Of a DNA stretch of 64,000 nucleotides, positions 38,271-50,714 are shown one piece after another (position 1 is the stretch's first letter; each line of letters opens with the position of its first letter). The DNA comes from Aristolochia californica. Lineage: Eukaryota > Streptophyta > Magnoliopsida > Piperales > Aristolochiaceae. The stretch spans positions 14,627,237 to 14,691,236 of the forward strand of contig JARWKL010000009.1 in the NCBI GenBank assembly GCA_029961685.1. The letters run 5' to 3'. The notes under the pieces were generated by a model, which made no database searches, was not told the DNA's origin, and saw only the letters and a program-made list of their open reading frames with translations. Position numbers and translations under genes: made by a program.

Positions 38271-38936
38271 CCACTAGTTCAACAACCTCAATAGATTGGA
38301 ATTTGATAAGAAAGAGATTTTCCAACACATGCTTTAAAAAATGGATATGCATGCACGGAACATGTTAAAGATGCAAATGGCCCATGGATCCAAACCTTTT
38401 AAACAGAATAAATAACCGCTCAATGAATTCTCAAGTGAAAGTGCGGTGAGATATTTAACCGAGTCAAACAAACCATTATTTTGCCCATTTACAAAAAGCT
38501 GACCTAACGATCATTGATGATTGTAAACTGATTTATCTTGCGTAACGGGCCAAATTTTTGTAAGGAATGACTTTTAGGTTGGGACTCAACACTCAGTTAA
38601 AATTCCCTCGCCTTCCCTTTTCCCGACGATATCAAAACCTGATATATAAAAACTAAAAAGAGGTTTAAATCCCTAAAAATTACTTAAACATTTTGGAAAT
38701 ATCTCTCTCCATATTTTTTCATTGTGCATTTCCATTTTAGATGTGTACTTTTTTCTTAAATCAAAACTTGAGTTTTCTCTTTTTCCTAGACAAGAAAGAG
38801 AATAGATGACAATGAAATGAAAATTTTAGACTTTGTGTATGGAGAAAATTTAAAGCAATAACAAACGTAAGTAAAGAAAATTTATTCACACACCACAAAT
38901 GAAGAAAAAAGTTTTCTCATCCAAGTTTGGGAAACT
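38271..38936 (+). repeat. Monomer with about 9-bp deletion
   Basis: This copy is 666 bp. Around 38,782-38,790 the usual TTTTTCCTTCATCTCGTAGAC is shortened to TTTTTCCTAGAC. It also has GCATGCACGGAACATG and AGAATAAATAACCGC; the latter resembles copies at 5,262 and 23,453. Confidence 0.75.
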
Positions 38937-39611
38937 CCACTAGTTCAACAACCCCAATAGGTTGGAATTTGATAAGAAAGACATTTTTCTACACATGCTT
39001 TAAAAAATGGATATGCATGCTTGAAACATGCTAAAGTTTCAAATGACCTATGGATCCAAACCTTTCAAAAAGAATAAAAAACTTCACATTAAATTCTCAA
39101 GTGAACGTGCGGTGGGATATTTAACCGAGTCAAACAAGCCATTATTTTGCCGATTAAGAAAAAGCTGACCTAACGATCATTGATGATTGTAAACTGATTT
39201 ATCCTGTGTAACGGGACACATTTTTTTAAGGAATGACTTTTGGGTTGGGATTCAACACTCAGTTAAAATTCCCTCGCCTCCCCTTTTCCCGACGATTGCA
39301 AAACTTTATATATAAAAACTAAAGAGAGGTTTAAATCCCTAAAAATTACAGAAACTTTTTGGAAATATCTCTCTCCATTTTTGTGCATTGTGCATTTCCA
39401 TTCTAGATGTGTACATTTTTCTTAAATCAAAACTTGAGTTTTTACTTTTTCCTTCATCTCGTAGACAAAAAAGAGAATAGATGACAACGGAATGAAAATT
39501 TTAGACTTTGTGTATGGAGAAAATTTAAAGCAATAACAAACGTAAGTAAAGAAAATTTATTCACACACCGCAAATGAACACAAAAGTTTTCTCAGCCAAG
39601 TTTGGGAAATT

Positions 39612-40198
39612 CCACTAGTTCAACAACCCCAATAGGTTGGAATTTGATAAGAAAGAGATTTTTCTACACATGCTTTAAAAAATGGATATGCATGTTTGGA
39701 TCAAGATGCAAATGACCCATGGATCCAAACCTTTTAAACAGAATAACAAACCGCTCAATGAATTCTCAAGTGAAAGTGTGGTGGGATATTTAACCGAGTC
39801 AAACAAGCCATTATTTTGCCCATTTACAAAAAGCTGACCTAACGATCATTGATGATTGTAAACTGATTTATCATGCGTAACGGGCAAAATTTTTGTAAGG
39901 AATGACTTTTGGGTTGGGATTCAACACTCAGTTAAAATTCCCTCGCCTCCCCTTTTCCCGACGATTGCAAAACCTGATATATAAAAACTAAAAAGAGGTT
40001 TAAATCCGTAAAAATTATAGAAACTTTTTGGAAATATCACTCTCCATATTTGGGAATTGTGCATTTCCATTTTAGATGTGTACATTTTTCTTAAATCAAA
40101 ACTTGAGTTTTCACTTTTTCCTTCATCTCGTGGACAAAAAAGAGAATAGATGACAACGAAATGAAAATTTTAGACTCTGTGTATGGAGAAAATTTAAA
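39612..40198 (+). repeat. Last left-arm monomer, cut at the flip (about 586 bp)
   Basis: This is the final + copy. It carries the TTGGATCAAGATGC variant at 39,696, shared with the copy at 35,597. Near its 3' end, at about 40,128-40,136, it has CTCGTGGAC, which is otherwise nearly confined to the inverted arm (as GTCCACGAG); in the rest of the left arm I found it only at about 31,391. The part of this copy after the variant therefore resembles right-arm monomers even before the orientation changes. Positions 39,612-40,005 can pair with 40,192-40,591. Confidence 0.85.
40192..40198. other. Orientation-switch junction of the satellite array
   Basis: To the left, the + monomer starting at 39612 reads normally to GGAGAAAATTTAAA. 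It should continue GCAATAACAAACG but instead continues CCTCTCTTTAG, which is the opposite strand of a different part of the monomer. The 7 bases ATTTAAA at this position belong to both partners: they occur in + monomers before GCAATAAC, and as the complement of the AGGTTTAAATCC segment. The left partner is cut about 586 bp into its monomer and the right partner about 400 bp into its own, so the two arms meet out of register. A microhomology-mediated inversion or template switch is the simplest explanation; an assembly artefact cannot be excluded from sequence alone. Confidence 0.9.
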
Positions 40199-40591
40199 CC
40201 TCTCTTTAGTTTTTATATATCAGGTTTTGCAATCGTCGGGAAAAGGGGAGGCGAGGGAATTTTAACTGAGCGTTGAATCCCAACCCAAAAGTCATTCCTT
40301 AAAAAAATGTGGCCCGTTATGCATGATAAATCAGTTTACAACCATGAGTGATCGTTAGGTCAGCTTTTTGTTAATGGGCAAAATAATGGCTTGTTTGACT
40401 CAGTTAAATATCCCACCGCACATTCACATGAGAGTTTAATGAGAAGTTTTTTATTCTTTTCGAAAGGTTTGGATCCATGGGTCATTTGCATATTTAACAT
40501 GTTTCAAGCATGCATATCCATTTTTTAAAGCATGTGTAGAAAAATCTCTTTCTTATCAAATTCCAACCTATTGGAGCTGTTGAACTAGTGG

Positions 40592-42615
40592 AATTTTCCA
40601 AACTTGGATGAGAAAACTTTTTTCTTCATTTGTGGTGTGTGAATAAATTTTCATTATTTATGTTTGTTATTGCTTTAAATTTTCTCTATACACAAAGTCT
40701 AAAATTTTCATTTCGTTGTCATCTATTCTCTTTCTTGTCCACGAGATGAAGGAAAATGTAAAAACTCAAGTTTTGATTTAAGAAAAATGTACAAATCTAA
40801 AATGGAAATGCATAATGCACAAATAAGGAGAGAGATATTTCCAAAAAGTTTCTGTAATTTTTAGGGATTTAAACCGCTCTTTAGCTTTTATATATCAGGT
40901 TTTGCAATCGTCGGGAAAAGGGGAGGCGAGGGAATTTTAACTGAGTGTTGAATCCCAACCCAAAAGTCATTCCTTAAAAAAATGTGGCCTGTTACGCATG
41001 ATAAATCAGTTTACAATCATGAGTGAACGTTAGGTCAGCTTTTTGTTAATGGGCAAATTAATGGCTTGTTTGACTCGGTTAAATATCCCACCGCACGTTC
41101 ACTTGAGAATTTAATCAGAAGTTTTTTATTCTTTTTGAAAGGTTTGGATCCATAGGTCATTTGCATCATTAACATGTTTCAAGCATGCATATCCATTTTT
41201 TAAAGCATGTATAGAAAAATCTCTTTCTTATCAAATTCCAACCTATTGGAGCTGTTGAACTAGTGGAATTCCCTAAACTTGGATGAGAAAAAAAATTTCT
41301 TCATTTGAGGTGTGTGAATAAATTTTCTTTATTTACGTTTGTTATTGCTTTAAATTTTCTCCATACACAAAGTCTAAAATTTTCATTTCGTTGTCATCTA
41401 TTCTCTTTTTTGTCTACGAGATGAAGGGAAAAGTGAAAACGCAAGTTTTGATTTAAGAAAAATTTACACATCAAAAATGGAAATGCACAATGCACAAATA
41501 TGGAGAGAGATATTTCCAAAAAGTTTCTTTAATTTTTAGGGATTTAAACCTCTTTTTAGTTTTTATATATATGGTTTTGCAATCGTCGAAAAAAGGGGAG
41601 GCGTGGGAATTTTAACTGAGTGTTGAATCCCAACCCAAAAGTCATTCCTTAAAAAAAATTGGCCCGTAACGCATGATAAATGAGTATACAATCATCAATG
41701 ATCGTTAGGTCAGGTTTTTGTAAATGGGCAAAATAATGGCTTGTTTGACTCGGTTAAATATCCCACCGCACTTTCACTTGAGAATTCATTGAGCGGTTTG
41801 TTATTATGTCTAAAAGGTTTGGATCCATGGGTCATTTTCATCTTTAACTTGTTCCAAAGATGCTATTCATTTTTTAAAGCATGTGTAGGAAAAATCTCTT
41901 TCTTATCAAATTCCAATCTATTGAGGTTGTTGAACTAGTGGAATTTTCCAAACTTGGATGACAAAACATTTGTGTTCATTTGTGGTGTGTGAATAAATTT
42001 TCATTTCTTACGTTTGTCATTGCTTTAAATTTTCTTCTTGCACAAAGTCTAAAATTTTCATTTCGTTGTCATCTATTCTCTTTCTTGTCCACGAGATGAA
42101 GGAAAAAGTAAAAACTCAAGTTTTGATTTAAGAAAAATGTACACATCTAAAATGGAAATGCATAATGCACAAATATGGAGAGAGATATTTCCAAAAAGTT
42201 TATGTAATTTTTATGGCTTTAAACCTCTCTTTAGTTTTTATATATCTGGTTTTGCAATCGTCGCAAAAAGGGGAGGCCAGGGAATTTTAACTGAGTGTTG
42301 AATCCCAGCCCAAAAGTCATTCCTTACAAAAATATGACCTGTTCGCATGATAAATCAGTTTACAAGCATCATTGATCGTTAGGTCAGCTTTTTGTAAATG
42401 GGCAAAATAATGGCTTGTTTGATTCGGTTAAATATCCCACCGCACTTTCACTTGAGAATTCATTGAGCGGTCTGTTATTCTGTTTAAAACGTTTGGATCC
42501 ATGGGTCATTTGCATCTTTAACATGTTCCAAACGTGCATATCCATTTTTTAAAGCATGTGTAGGAAAATCTCTTTCTTAACAAATTCCAATCTATTGAGG
42601 TTTTTGAACTAGACG
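40592..42615 (-). repeat. Right-arm block X-Y-Z, original spacing copy
   Basis: Three monomers reappear about 14.15 kb to the right, at 54,742 onward. X (to 41,266) has AACCGCTCTTTAGCTTTTATA, ATCATGAGTGAACG and AATTTAATCAGAAG. Y (to 41,941) has TTTGAGGTGTGTG, ACATCAAAAATGG, CGTCGAAAAAAGG, TAAATGAGTATACAATC and CAAAGATGCTAT. Z (to 42,615) has CGTCGCAAAAAGG, CTGTTTAAAACGTTTGG and GAACTAGACGAATTTCCC. These are private to this family of blocks. Confidence 0.88.
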
Positions 42616-43966
42616 AATTTCCCAAACATTGATGACAAAACTTTTGTGTTCATTTGTGGTGTGTGAATAAATTTTCTTTACTTACGTTTGTTATTGCTTT
42701 AAATTTTCTCCTTATACAAATTCTAAAATTTTCATTTCGTTGTCATCTATTCTCTTTCTTGTCCACGAGATGAAGGAAAAAGTAAAAACTTAAGTTTTGA
42801 TTTAAGAAAAATGTACACATCTAAAATGGAAATGCATAATGCACAAATATGGAGAGAGATATTTCCAAAAAGTTTCTGTAATTTTTAGGGATTTAAACCT
42901 CTCTTTAGTTTTTATATATATGGTTTTGCAATCGTTGGGAAAAGGCGAGGCGAGGGAATTCTAACTGAGTGTTGAATCCCAACCCAAAAATTCATTCTTT
43001 ACAAAAATTTGGCCCGTTACGCATGATAAATCAGTTTACAATCATCAATGCTCATTAGGTCAACTTTTTGTAAATGGGCAAAATAATGGCTTGTTTGACT
43101 CGGTTAAATATCCCACCGCACTTTCACTTGAGAATTCATTGAGCGGTTTGTTATTCTGTTTAAAAGGTTTCGATCCATGGGTCATTTGCATCTTTAACAT
43201 GTTCCAAACATGCATATCCATTTTTTAAAGCATGTGTTGGAAAATCTCTTTCTTATCAAATTCCAATCTATTGAGGTTGTTGAACTAGTGGAATTTCCCA
43301 AACATGGATGACAAAACCTTTCTGTTCATTTGTGGTGTGTGAATAAATTTTCATTACTTACGTTTGTTATTGCTTTAAATTTTCTCCATACACAAAGTCT
43401 AAAATTTTCATTTTGTTGTCATCTATTCTCTTTCTTGTCCACGAGATGAAGGAAAAAGTAAAAACTCAAGTTTTGATTTAAGAAAAATGTACACATCTAA
43501 AACAGAATTGCATAATGCACAAATATGGAGAGAGATATTTCCAAAAAGTTTCTGTAATTTTTAGGGATTTAAACTTCTCTTTAGTTTTTATATATCAGGT
43601 TTTGCACTCGTCGGGAAAAGGGGAGGCGAGGGAATTTTAACTGAGTGTTGAATCCCAACCCAAAAGTCATTCCTTAATAAAATGTGGCCCGTTACGCAGG
43701 ATAAATCTGTTTACAATCTCAATGATCGTTAGGTCAACTTTTTTCTTAATGGGCAAAATAATGGCTTGTTTGGCTCGGTTAAATATCCCACTGCACGTTC
43801 ACTTGAGAATTTAATGAGAAGTTTTTTATTCTTTTTGAAAGGTTTGGATCCATTGGTCATTTGCAACTTTAACATGTTTCAAGCATGCATATCCATTTTT
43901 AAAAGCAAGTGTTGAAAAATCTCTTTCTTATCAAATTCCAACCTATTGGGGCTGTTGAACTAGTGG
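42616..43966 (-). repeat. Right-arm monomers W and V, first location
   Basis: W (42,616-43,291) carries TATATATGGTTTTGCAATCG with TTGGGAAAAGGCGAGGCG and AAAAATTCATTCTTTAC, shared with 59,432-60,107. V (43,292-43,966) carries CCTTAATAAAATGTGG, GCAGGATAAAT, CAATCTCAATGATCG and TTTTTAAAAGCAAGTGTTG, shared with 60,783-61,457. In the second location W and V are separated by one extra monomer, and W lies two monomers further from Z. Confidence 0.85.
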
Positions 43967-46900
43967 AATTTCCCAAACTTGGATGAGAAAACTTTTTTCT
44001 TCATTTGTGGTATGTGAATAAATTTTCTTTTCTTACGTTTGTTATTGCTTTAAATTTTCTCCATACACAAAGTCTAAAATTTTCATTTCGTTGTCATCGA
44101 TTCTCTTTTTTGTCTACGAGATGAAAGAAAAATTGAAAACTCAAGTTTTGATTTAAGAAAAATGTACACATCTAAAATGGAAATGCACAATGCACAAATA
44201 TGGAGAGAGATATTTCCAAAAAGTTTATGCAATTTTTATGGATCTAAACCTCTCTTTAGTTTTTATATAAAAGGTTTTGTAATCGTCGGGAAAAGGGGAG
44301 ACGAGGGAATTTTAACTGAGTGTTGAATCCCAACCCTAAAGTCATTACTTAAAAAAATGTGGCCTGTTACGCATGATAAATCAGTTTACAACCATCAATG
44401 GTCGTTAGGTCAGCTTTTTGTTAGTGGGCAAAAAAATGGCTTGTTTGACTCGGTTAAATATCCCACCGCACGATCACATGGGAATTTAATGAGAAGTTTT
44501 TTATTCTTTTTGAAAGGTTTGGATCCATCGGTCATTTGCAACTTTAGCATGTTTCAAGCATGCATATCCATTTTTTAAAGCATGTCTAGAAAAATCTCTT
44601 TCTTATCAAATTCCAACCTATTGGGGTTGTTGAACTAGTGGAATTTCCCAAACTTGGATGAGAAAACTTTTTTCTTCATTTGTGGCGTGTGAATACATTT
44701 TCTATACTTACGTTTGTTATTGCTTAAAATTTTCTCCATACACAAAGTCTAAAATTTTCATTTCATTGTCATCTATTCTCTTTTTTGTCTACGAGATGAA
44801 GGAAAAAGTGAAAACTCAAGTTTTAATTTAAGAAAAATGTGCACATCTAAATTGGAAATGCACAATGCAAAAATATGGAGAGAGATATTTCCAAAAAGTT
44901 TCTGTAATTTTTGCGGATTTAAACCTCTTTTTAGTTTTTATATATCAGGTTTTTGCAATCGTCGGGAAAAGGGGAGGCGGGGGAATTTTAACTGAGTGTT
45001 GAATCCCAACGCAAAAGTCATTCCTTACAAAAATTTGGCCCGTTACGCATGATAAATCAGTTTACAATCATCAATGATTGTTTGGTCAGATTTTTGTAAA
45101 TGGGCAAAATAATGGCTTGCTTGACTCGGTTAAATATCCCACCGCACTTTCACTTGAGAATTCATTGAGCGGTTTGTTATTCTGTTTAAAAGGTTTGGAT
45201 CCATGGGTCATTTGCATCTTGAACATGTTTCAAGCATGCATATCCATTTTTTTAAAAAATGTGTAGAAAAATCTCTTTCTTATCAAATTCCAACCTATTG
45301 GGGTTGTTGAACTAGTGGAATTTTCCAAACTTGAATGACAAAATTTTTTCTTCATTTGTGGTGTGTGAATAAATTTACTTTACTTATGTTTGTTATTGCA
45401 TGAATTTTCTCCATACACAAAGTCTAAAATTTTCATTTCGTTGTCATCTATTCTCTTTCTTGTCCACGAGATGAAGGAAAATGTAAAAACTCAAGTTTTG
45501 ATTTAAGAAAAATGTACACATCTAAAATGGAAATGCACAATGCACAAATATGGAGAGAGATATTTCCAAAAAGTTTATGTAATTTTTAGGGATTTAAACC
45601 TCTCTTTAGTTTTTATATAAAAGGTTTTGTAATTGTCGGGAAAAGGGGAGGCGAGGGAATTTTAACTGAGTGTTGAATCCCAACCCAAAAGTCATTCCAT
45701 AAAAAAATGTGGCCCGATACACATGATAAACAAGCTTATAATCATCAATGATCGTTAGGTCAGCTTTTTGTTAATGGGCAAAATAATGGCTTGTTTGACT
45801 CGGTTAAATATCCCACCGAACGTTCACTTGAGAAATTAGAGAGAAGTTTTTTATTCTTTTTGAAAGGTTTGGATCCATAGGTCATTTGCATCTTTAACAT
45901 TTTTCAAGCATGCATATCCATTTTTTAAAGCATGTGTAGAAAAATCTCTTTCTTATCAAATTCCAACCTATTGGGGTTGTTGAACTAGTGGAATTTCCCA
46001 AACTTGGATGACAAAAATTTTTTCTTCATTTGTGGTGTGTGAATAAATTTTCTTTACTTACGTTTGTTATTGCTTTAAATTTTCTCCATACACAAAGTCT
46101 AAAATTTTCATTTCGTTGTCATCTATTCTCTTTCTTGTCCACGAGATGAAAGAAAAAGTGAAAACTCAAGTATTGATTTATGAAAAATGTACACATCTAA
46201 AATGGAAATGCATAATGCACAAATATGGAGAGAGATATTACCAAAAAGTTTCTGTAATTTTTAGGGATTTAAACCTCTCTTTAGTTTTTATATATCAGGT
46301 TTTGCAATCGTTGGGAAAAGGGGAGGCGAGGGAATTTTAACTAAGTGTTGAATCCCAACCCAAAAGTCATTCCTTACAAAAATATGGCCCATTACGCATG
46401 ATAAATCAGTTTACAATCATCAATGATTGTTAGGTCTGCTTTTTGTAAACGGGCAAAATAATGGCTTTTTCGACTCGGTTAAATATCCCACTGCACTTTC
46501 ACATGAGAATTCATTGAGCGGTTTGTTATTCTGTTTAAAAGGATTGGATCCATGGGTCATTTGCATCTTTAACATGTTCCAAACATGCATATCCATTTTT
46601 TAAAGCATTGTAGGAAAATCTCTTTCTCATCAAATTCCAATCTATTGAGGTTTTTGAACTAGTGGAATTTCCCAAACTTGGATGACAAAACTTTTGTGTT
46701 CATTTGTGGTGTGTGAATAAATTTTCTTTACTTAGGTTTGTTACTGCTTTAAATTTTCTCTATACACAAAGTCTAAAATTTTCATTTCGTTGTCATCTAT
46801 TCTCTTTCTTGTCCACAAGGTGAAGGAAAAAGTAAAAACTCAGGTTTTGATTTAAGAAAAATGTACACATCTAAAATAGAAATGCATAATGCACAAATAT

Positions 46901-48017
46901 GGAGAGAGATATTTCGAAAACGTTTCTGTAATTTTTAGGGATTTAAACCTCTCTTTAGTTTTTATATATCAGGTTATGCAATCGTCGGGAAAAGGGGAGG
47001 CGAGGGAATTTTAACTGAGTGTTGAATCCCAACCCAAAAGTCATTTCCTTAAAAAACTGTGGCCCCGTTACGCAGGATAAATCAATTTACAATCATCAAT
47101 GATCGTTAGGTCAGCGTTTTCTTAATGGGCAAAATAATGGCTTGTTTGACTCGGTTAAATATCCCACCGCACGTTCACTTGAGAATTTAATGTGAAGTTT
47201 TTTATTCTTTTTGAAAGGTTTGGATCCATAGGTCATTTTCAACTTTAACATGTTTCAAGCATGCATATCCATTTTTTAAAGCATGTGTAGAAAAATATCT
47301 TTCTTATCAAATTCCAACCTATTGGGGTTGTTGAACTAGTGGAATTTCCCAAACTTGGATGAGAAAACTTTTTTCTTCATTTGTGGTGTGTGAATAAATT
47401 TTCTTTACTTACGTTTGTTATTTCTTTTAATTTTCTCCATACACAAAGTCTAAAATTTTCATTTCGTTGTCATCTATTCTCTTTTTTGTCTACGAGATGA
47501 AGGAAAAAGTGAAAACTCAAGTTTTGATTTAAGAAAAATGTACACATCTAAAATGGAAATGCACAATGCACAAATATGGAGAGAGATATTTCAAAAAAGT
47601 TTCTGTAATTTTTAGGGATTTAAACCGCTTTTTGGTTTTTTTATATCACGTTTTACAATCGTCAGGAAAAGGGGAGGCGAGGGAATTTTAACTGAGTCTT
47701 GAATCCCAACCCAAAAGTCATTCCTTAAAAAAATGTGGGCCGTTATGTAGGATAAATCAGTTTACAATCATCAATGATCGTTAGGTCAGCTTTTTGTTAA
47801 TGGGCAAAATAATGGGTTGTTTGACTCGGTTAAATATCCCACCGCACGTTTACTTGAGAAATTAGTGAGAAGTTTTTTATTCTTTTTGAAAGTTTTGGAT
47901 CCATAGGTCATTTGCATCTTTAACATGTTTCAAGCCTACATATCCATTTTTTCAAGCATGTGTAGAAAAATCTCTTTCTTATCAAATTGCAACCGATTGG
48001 GGTTGTTGAACTAGTGG

Positions 48018-49367
48018 AATTTCCCAAACTTGGATGACAAAACTTTTTTCTTCATTTGTGGTGTGTGAATAAATTTTCTTTATTTACGTTTGTTATTTCG
48101 TTAAATTTTCTCCATACACAAAGTCTAAAATTTTCATTTCGTTGTTATCTATTCTCTTTCTTGTCCACGAGATGAAGGAAAAAGTGAAAATTCAAGTTTT
48201 GACTTAAGAAAAATGTAGACATCTAAAATGGAAATGCACAATGCACAAATATGGAGAGAGATATTTCCAAAAAGCTTATGTAATTTTTAGGGATTTAAAC
48301 CTCTTTTTAGTTTTTATATATCAGGTTTTGCAATCGTCGGGAAAAGGGGATGCGAGAGAATTTTAACTGAATGTTGAATCCAAACCCAAAAGTTATTCCT
48401 TACAAAAATATGGCCCGTTACACATGATAAATCAGTTTACAATCATCAATGATCGTTAGGTCAGCTTTTTGTAAATGGCGAAAATAATGGCTTGTTTGAC
48501 TCGGTTAAATATCCCACCGCACTTTCACTTCAGAATTAATTGAGCGGTTTGTTATTTTGTTTAAAAAGTTTGGATCCATGGGTCATTTGCATCTTTAACA
48601 TGTTCCAAACATGCATATCCATTTTTTAAAGCATGTGTAGGAAAATCTCTTGCTTATATAATTTCAATCTATTGAGGTTGTTGAACTTGTGGAATATCCC
48701 AAACTTGGATGACAAAACTTTTGTGTTCATTTGTGGTGTGTGAATAAATTTTCTTTACTTACGTTTGTTATTGCTTTAAATTTTCTCCATACACAAAGTC
48801 TAAAATTTTCATTTCGTTGTCACCTACTCTCTTTTTTGTCCACGAGATGAAGGAAAAAGTGAAAACTCAAGTTTCTATTTAAGAAAAATGTACACATCTA
48901 AAATGGAAATTCACAATGCAAAAATATGGAGAGAGATATTTCCAAAAAGTTTCTGTAATTTTTACGGATTTAAACCTCTTTTTACTTTTTAAGTATCAGG
49001 TTTTGCAATCGTCGGGAAAAGGGGAGGCGAGGGAATTTTAACTGAGTGTTGAATCCCAACCCAAAAGTCATTCCTTACAAAAATTTGGCCCGTTACGCTT
49101 GATAAATCAGTTTACAATCATCAATGATCGTTAGGTCAGCTTTTTGTAAATCGGCAAAATAATGGCTTGTTTGACTCGGTTAAATATCCCACCGCACTTT
49201 CACTTGAGAATTCATTGAGCCGTTTGTTATTCTGTTTAAAAGGTTTGGATCCATAGGTCATTTGCATCTTTAACATGTTTCAAGCATGCATATCCATTTT
49301 TTAAAGCATGTGTAGAAAAATCTCTTTCTTATCAAATTCCAACCTTTTGGGGTTGTTGAACTAGTGG
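48018..49367 (-). repeat. Right-arm two-monomer segment, copy a (four-monomer spacing)
   Basis: This stretch matches 50,715-52,063 with an offset of about 2,696 bp. Shared marks are CCGTTACACATGATAAATC, TTTCACTTCAGAATT, TTGAACTTGTGGAATATCCC, GTTGTCACC.ACTCTCTTTTTTG, CGTTACGCTTGATAAATC and CCAACCTTTTGGGGTTG. The copy ends at subtype B monomer marks 48,692 and 49,367. Confidence 0.85.
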
Positions 49368-50042
49368 AATTTCCCAAACTTGGATGACAAAACTTTTTTC
49401 TTCATTTGTGGTGTGTGAATAAATTTTCTTTACTTACGTTTGTTATTGCTTTAAATTTTCTCCATACACAAAGTCTAAAATTTTCATTTCGTTGTCATCT
49501 ATTCTCTTTTTTGTCTACGAGATGAAGGAAAAAGTGAAAACTCAAGTTTTGATTGAAGAAAAATGTACACATCTAAAATGGAAATGCACAATGCACAAAT
49601 ATGGAGAGAGATATTTCCAAAAAGTTTCTGTAATTTTTAGGGATTTAAAACTCTTTTTAGTTTTTATATATCAGGTTTTGCGAACGTCGAGAAAAGGGGA
49701 GGCGATGGAATTTTAACTGAGTGTTGAATCCAGACCCAAAAGCCATTCCTTACAAAAATGTGGCCCGTTACGCATGATAAATCAGTTTACAATCATCAAT
49801 GATCGTTAAGTCAGCTTTTTGTAAATGGGCAAAATAATGGCTTGTTTGACTCGGTTAAATATGCCACCGCACTTTCACTTGAGAATTCATTGAGCGGTTT
49901 GTTATTCTGTTTAAAAGGATTGGATCCATGGGTCATTTGCATCTTTAACATGTTCCAAACATGCATATCCATTTTTTAAAGCATGTGTAGGAAAATCTCT
50001 TTCTCATCAAATTCCAATCTATTGAGGTTGTTGAACTAGTGG
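49368..50042 (-). repeat. Adjacent duplicated monomer, copy a
   Basis: This monomer and the next one share CGTCGAGAAAAGGGGAGGCG followed by ATGGAATTT, AATCCAGACCC, GTTAAGTCAGC and TTTAAAACTC, none of which is common elsewhere. Direct adjacency indicates a one-monomer tandem duplication, the shortest seen in the window. Confidence 0.87.
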
Positions 50043-50714
50043 AACTCCCAAACTTGGATGACAAAACTTTTGTGTTTATTTGTGGTGTGTGAATAAATTT
50101 TCTTTACTTACGTTTGTTATTGCTTTGAATTTTCTCCATACACAGTCTAAAATTTTCATTTCGTTGTCATCTATTCTCTTTTTTGTCTACGAGATGAAGG
50201 AAAAAGTGAAAACTCAAGTTTTGATTTAAGAAAAATGTACACATCTAAAATGGAAATGCACAATGCACAAATATCGAGAGAGATATTTCCAAAAAGTTTC
50301 TGTAATTTTTACGGATTTAAAACTCTTTTTAGTTTTTATATATCAGGTTTTGCAAACGTCGAGAAAAGGGGAGGCGATGGAATTTTAACTGAGTGTTGAA
50401 TCCAGACCCAAAAGTCATTCCTTACAAAAATGTGGCCCGTTACGCATGATAAATCAGTTTATAATCATCAATGATCGTTAAGTCAGCTTTTTGTAAATGG
50501 GCAAAATAATGGCTTGTTTGACTCGGTTAAATATCCCACCGCACTTTCACTTGAGAATTCATTGAACAGTTTGTTATTCTGTTTAAAAGGTATGGATCCA
50601 TGGGTCATTTGCATCTTTAATATGTTCCAAACATGCGTATCCATTTTTTAAAGCATGTGTAGGAAAATCTCTTTCTTATCAAATTCCAATCTATTGAGGT
50701 TGTTGAACTAGTGG
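50043..50714 (-). repeat. Adjacent duplicated monomer, copy b
   Basis: This is the tandem partner of 49,368-50,042, with the same CGTCGAGAAAAGG, GGCGATGGAATTT, AATCCAGACCC and GTTAAGTCAGC marks and a few later substitutions. Confidence 0.87.

Larger units (their letters stand above)
1..40198 (+). repeat. Satellite array, left arm (about 60 head-to-tail monomers of about 675 bp)
   Basis: One AT-rich monomer is repeated head to tail without interruption. I place the monomer start at the conserved CCACTAGTTCAACAA. Starts are at 28, 541, 1216, 1890, 2565, 3240, 3913, 4589, 5262, 5939, 6612, 7285, 7961, 8629, 9304, 9977, 10651, 11325, 11997, 12671, 13344, 14019, 14693, 15367, 16040, 16714, 17388, 18063, 18738, 19407, 20079, 20753, 21428, 22103, 22779, 23453, 24131, 24806, 25481, 26157, 26832, 27508, 28181, 28850, 29519, 30194, 30869, 31544, 32218, 32894, 33570, 34244, 34920, 35597, 36267, 36942, 37596, 38271, 38937 and 39612. 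Most spacings are 672-677 bp. Bases 1-27 are the tail of an earlier copy, so the array continues to the left. No gene, RNA gene or mobile element interrupts it. Array-scale organisation of this kind is known from centromeric, pericentromeric and subtelomeric heterochromatin; which applies here cannot be seen. Confidence 0.97.

Noticed and set aside
41741..41938. Antisense open frames of about 65 codons over the same part of the monomer (also at 9985, 20087, 29522, 45078, 54544, 55891 and 57241).
   Set aside because: They are mirror images of the sense frames, depend on the absence of a few stop codons in one monomer segment and have no upstream signal or conserved codon pattern.
46116..46340. 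Repeated 74-codon open frame with many lysines (also at 19061 on -, 49492 and 52188).
   Set aside because: It spans the CTCGTAGAC-to-CTCGCCTCC part of the monomer on the antisense strand and is open only in copies lacking a TAA in the GATTTAAG segment. It behaves as chance openness.
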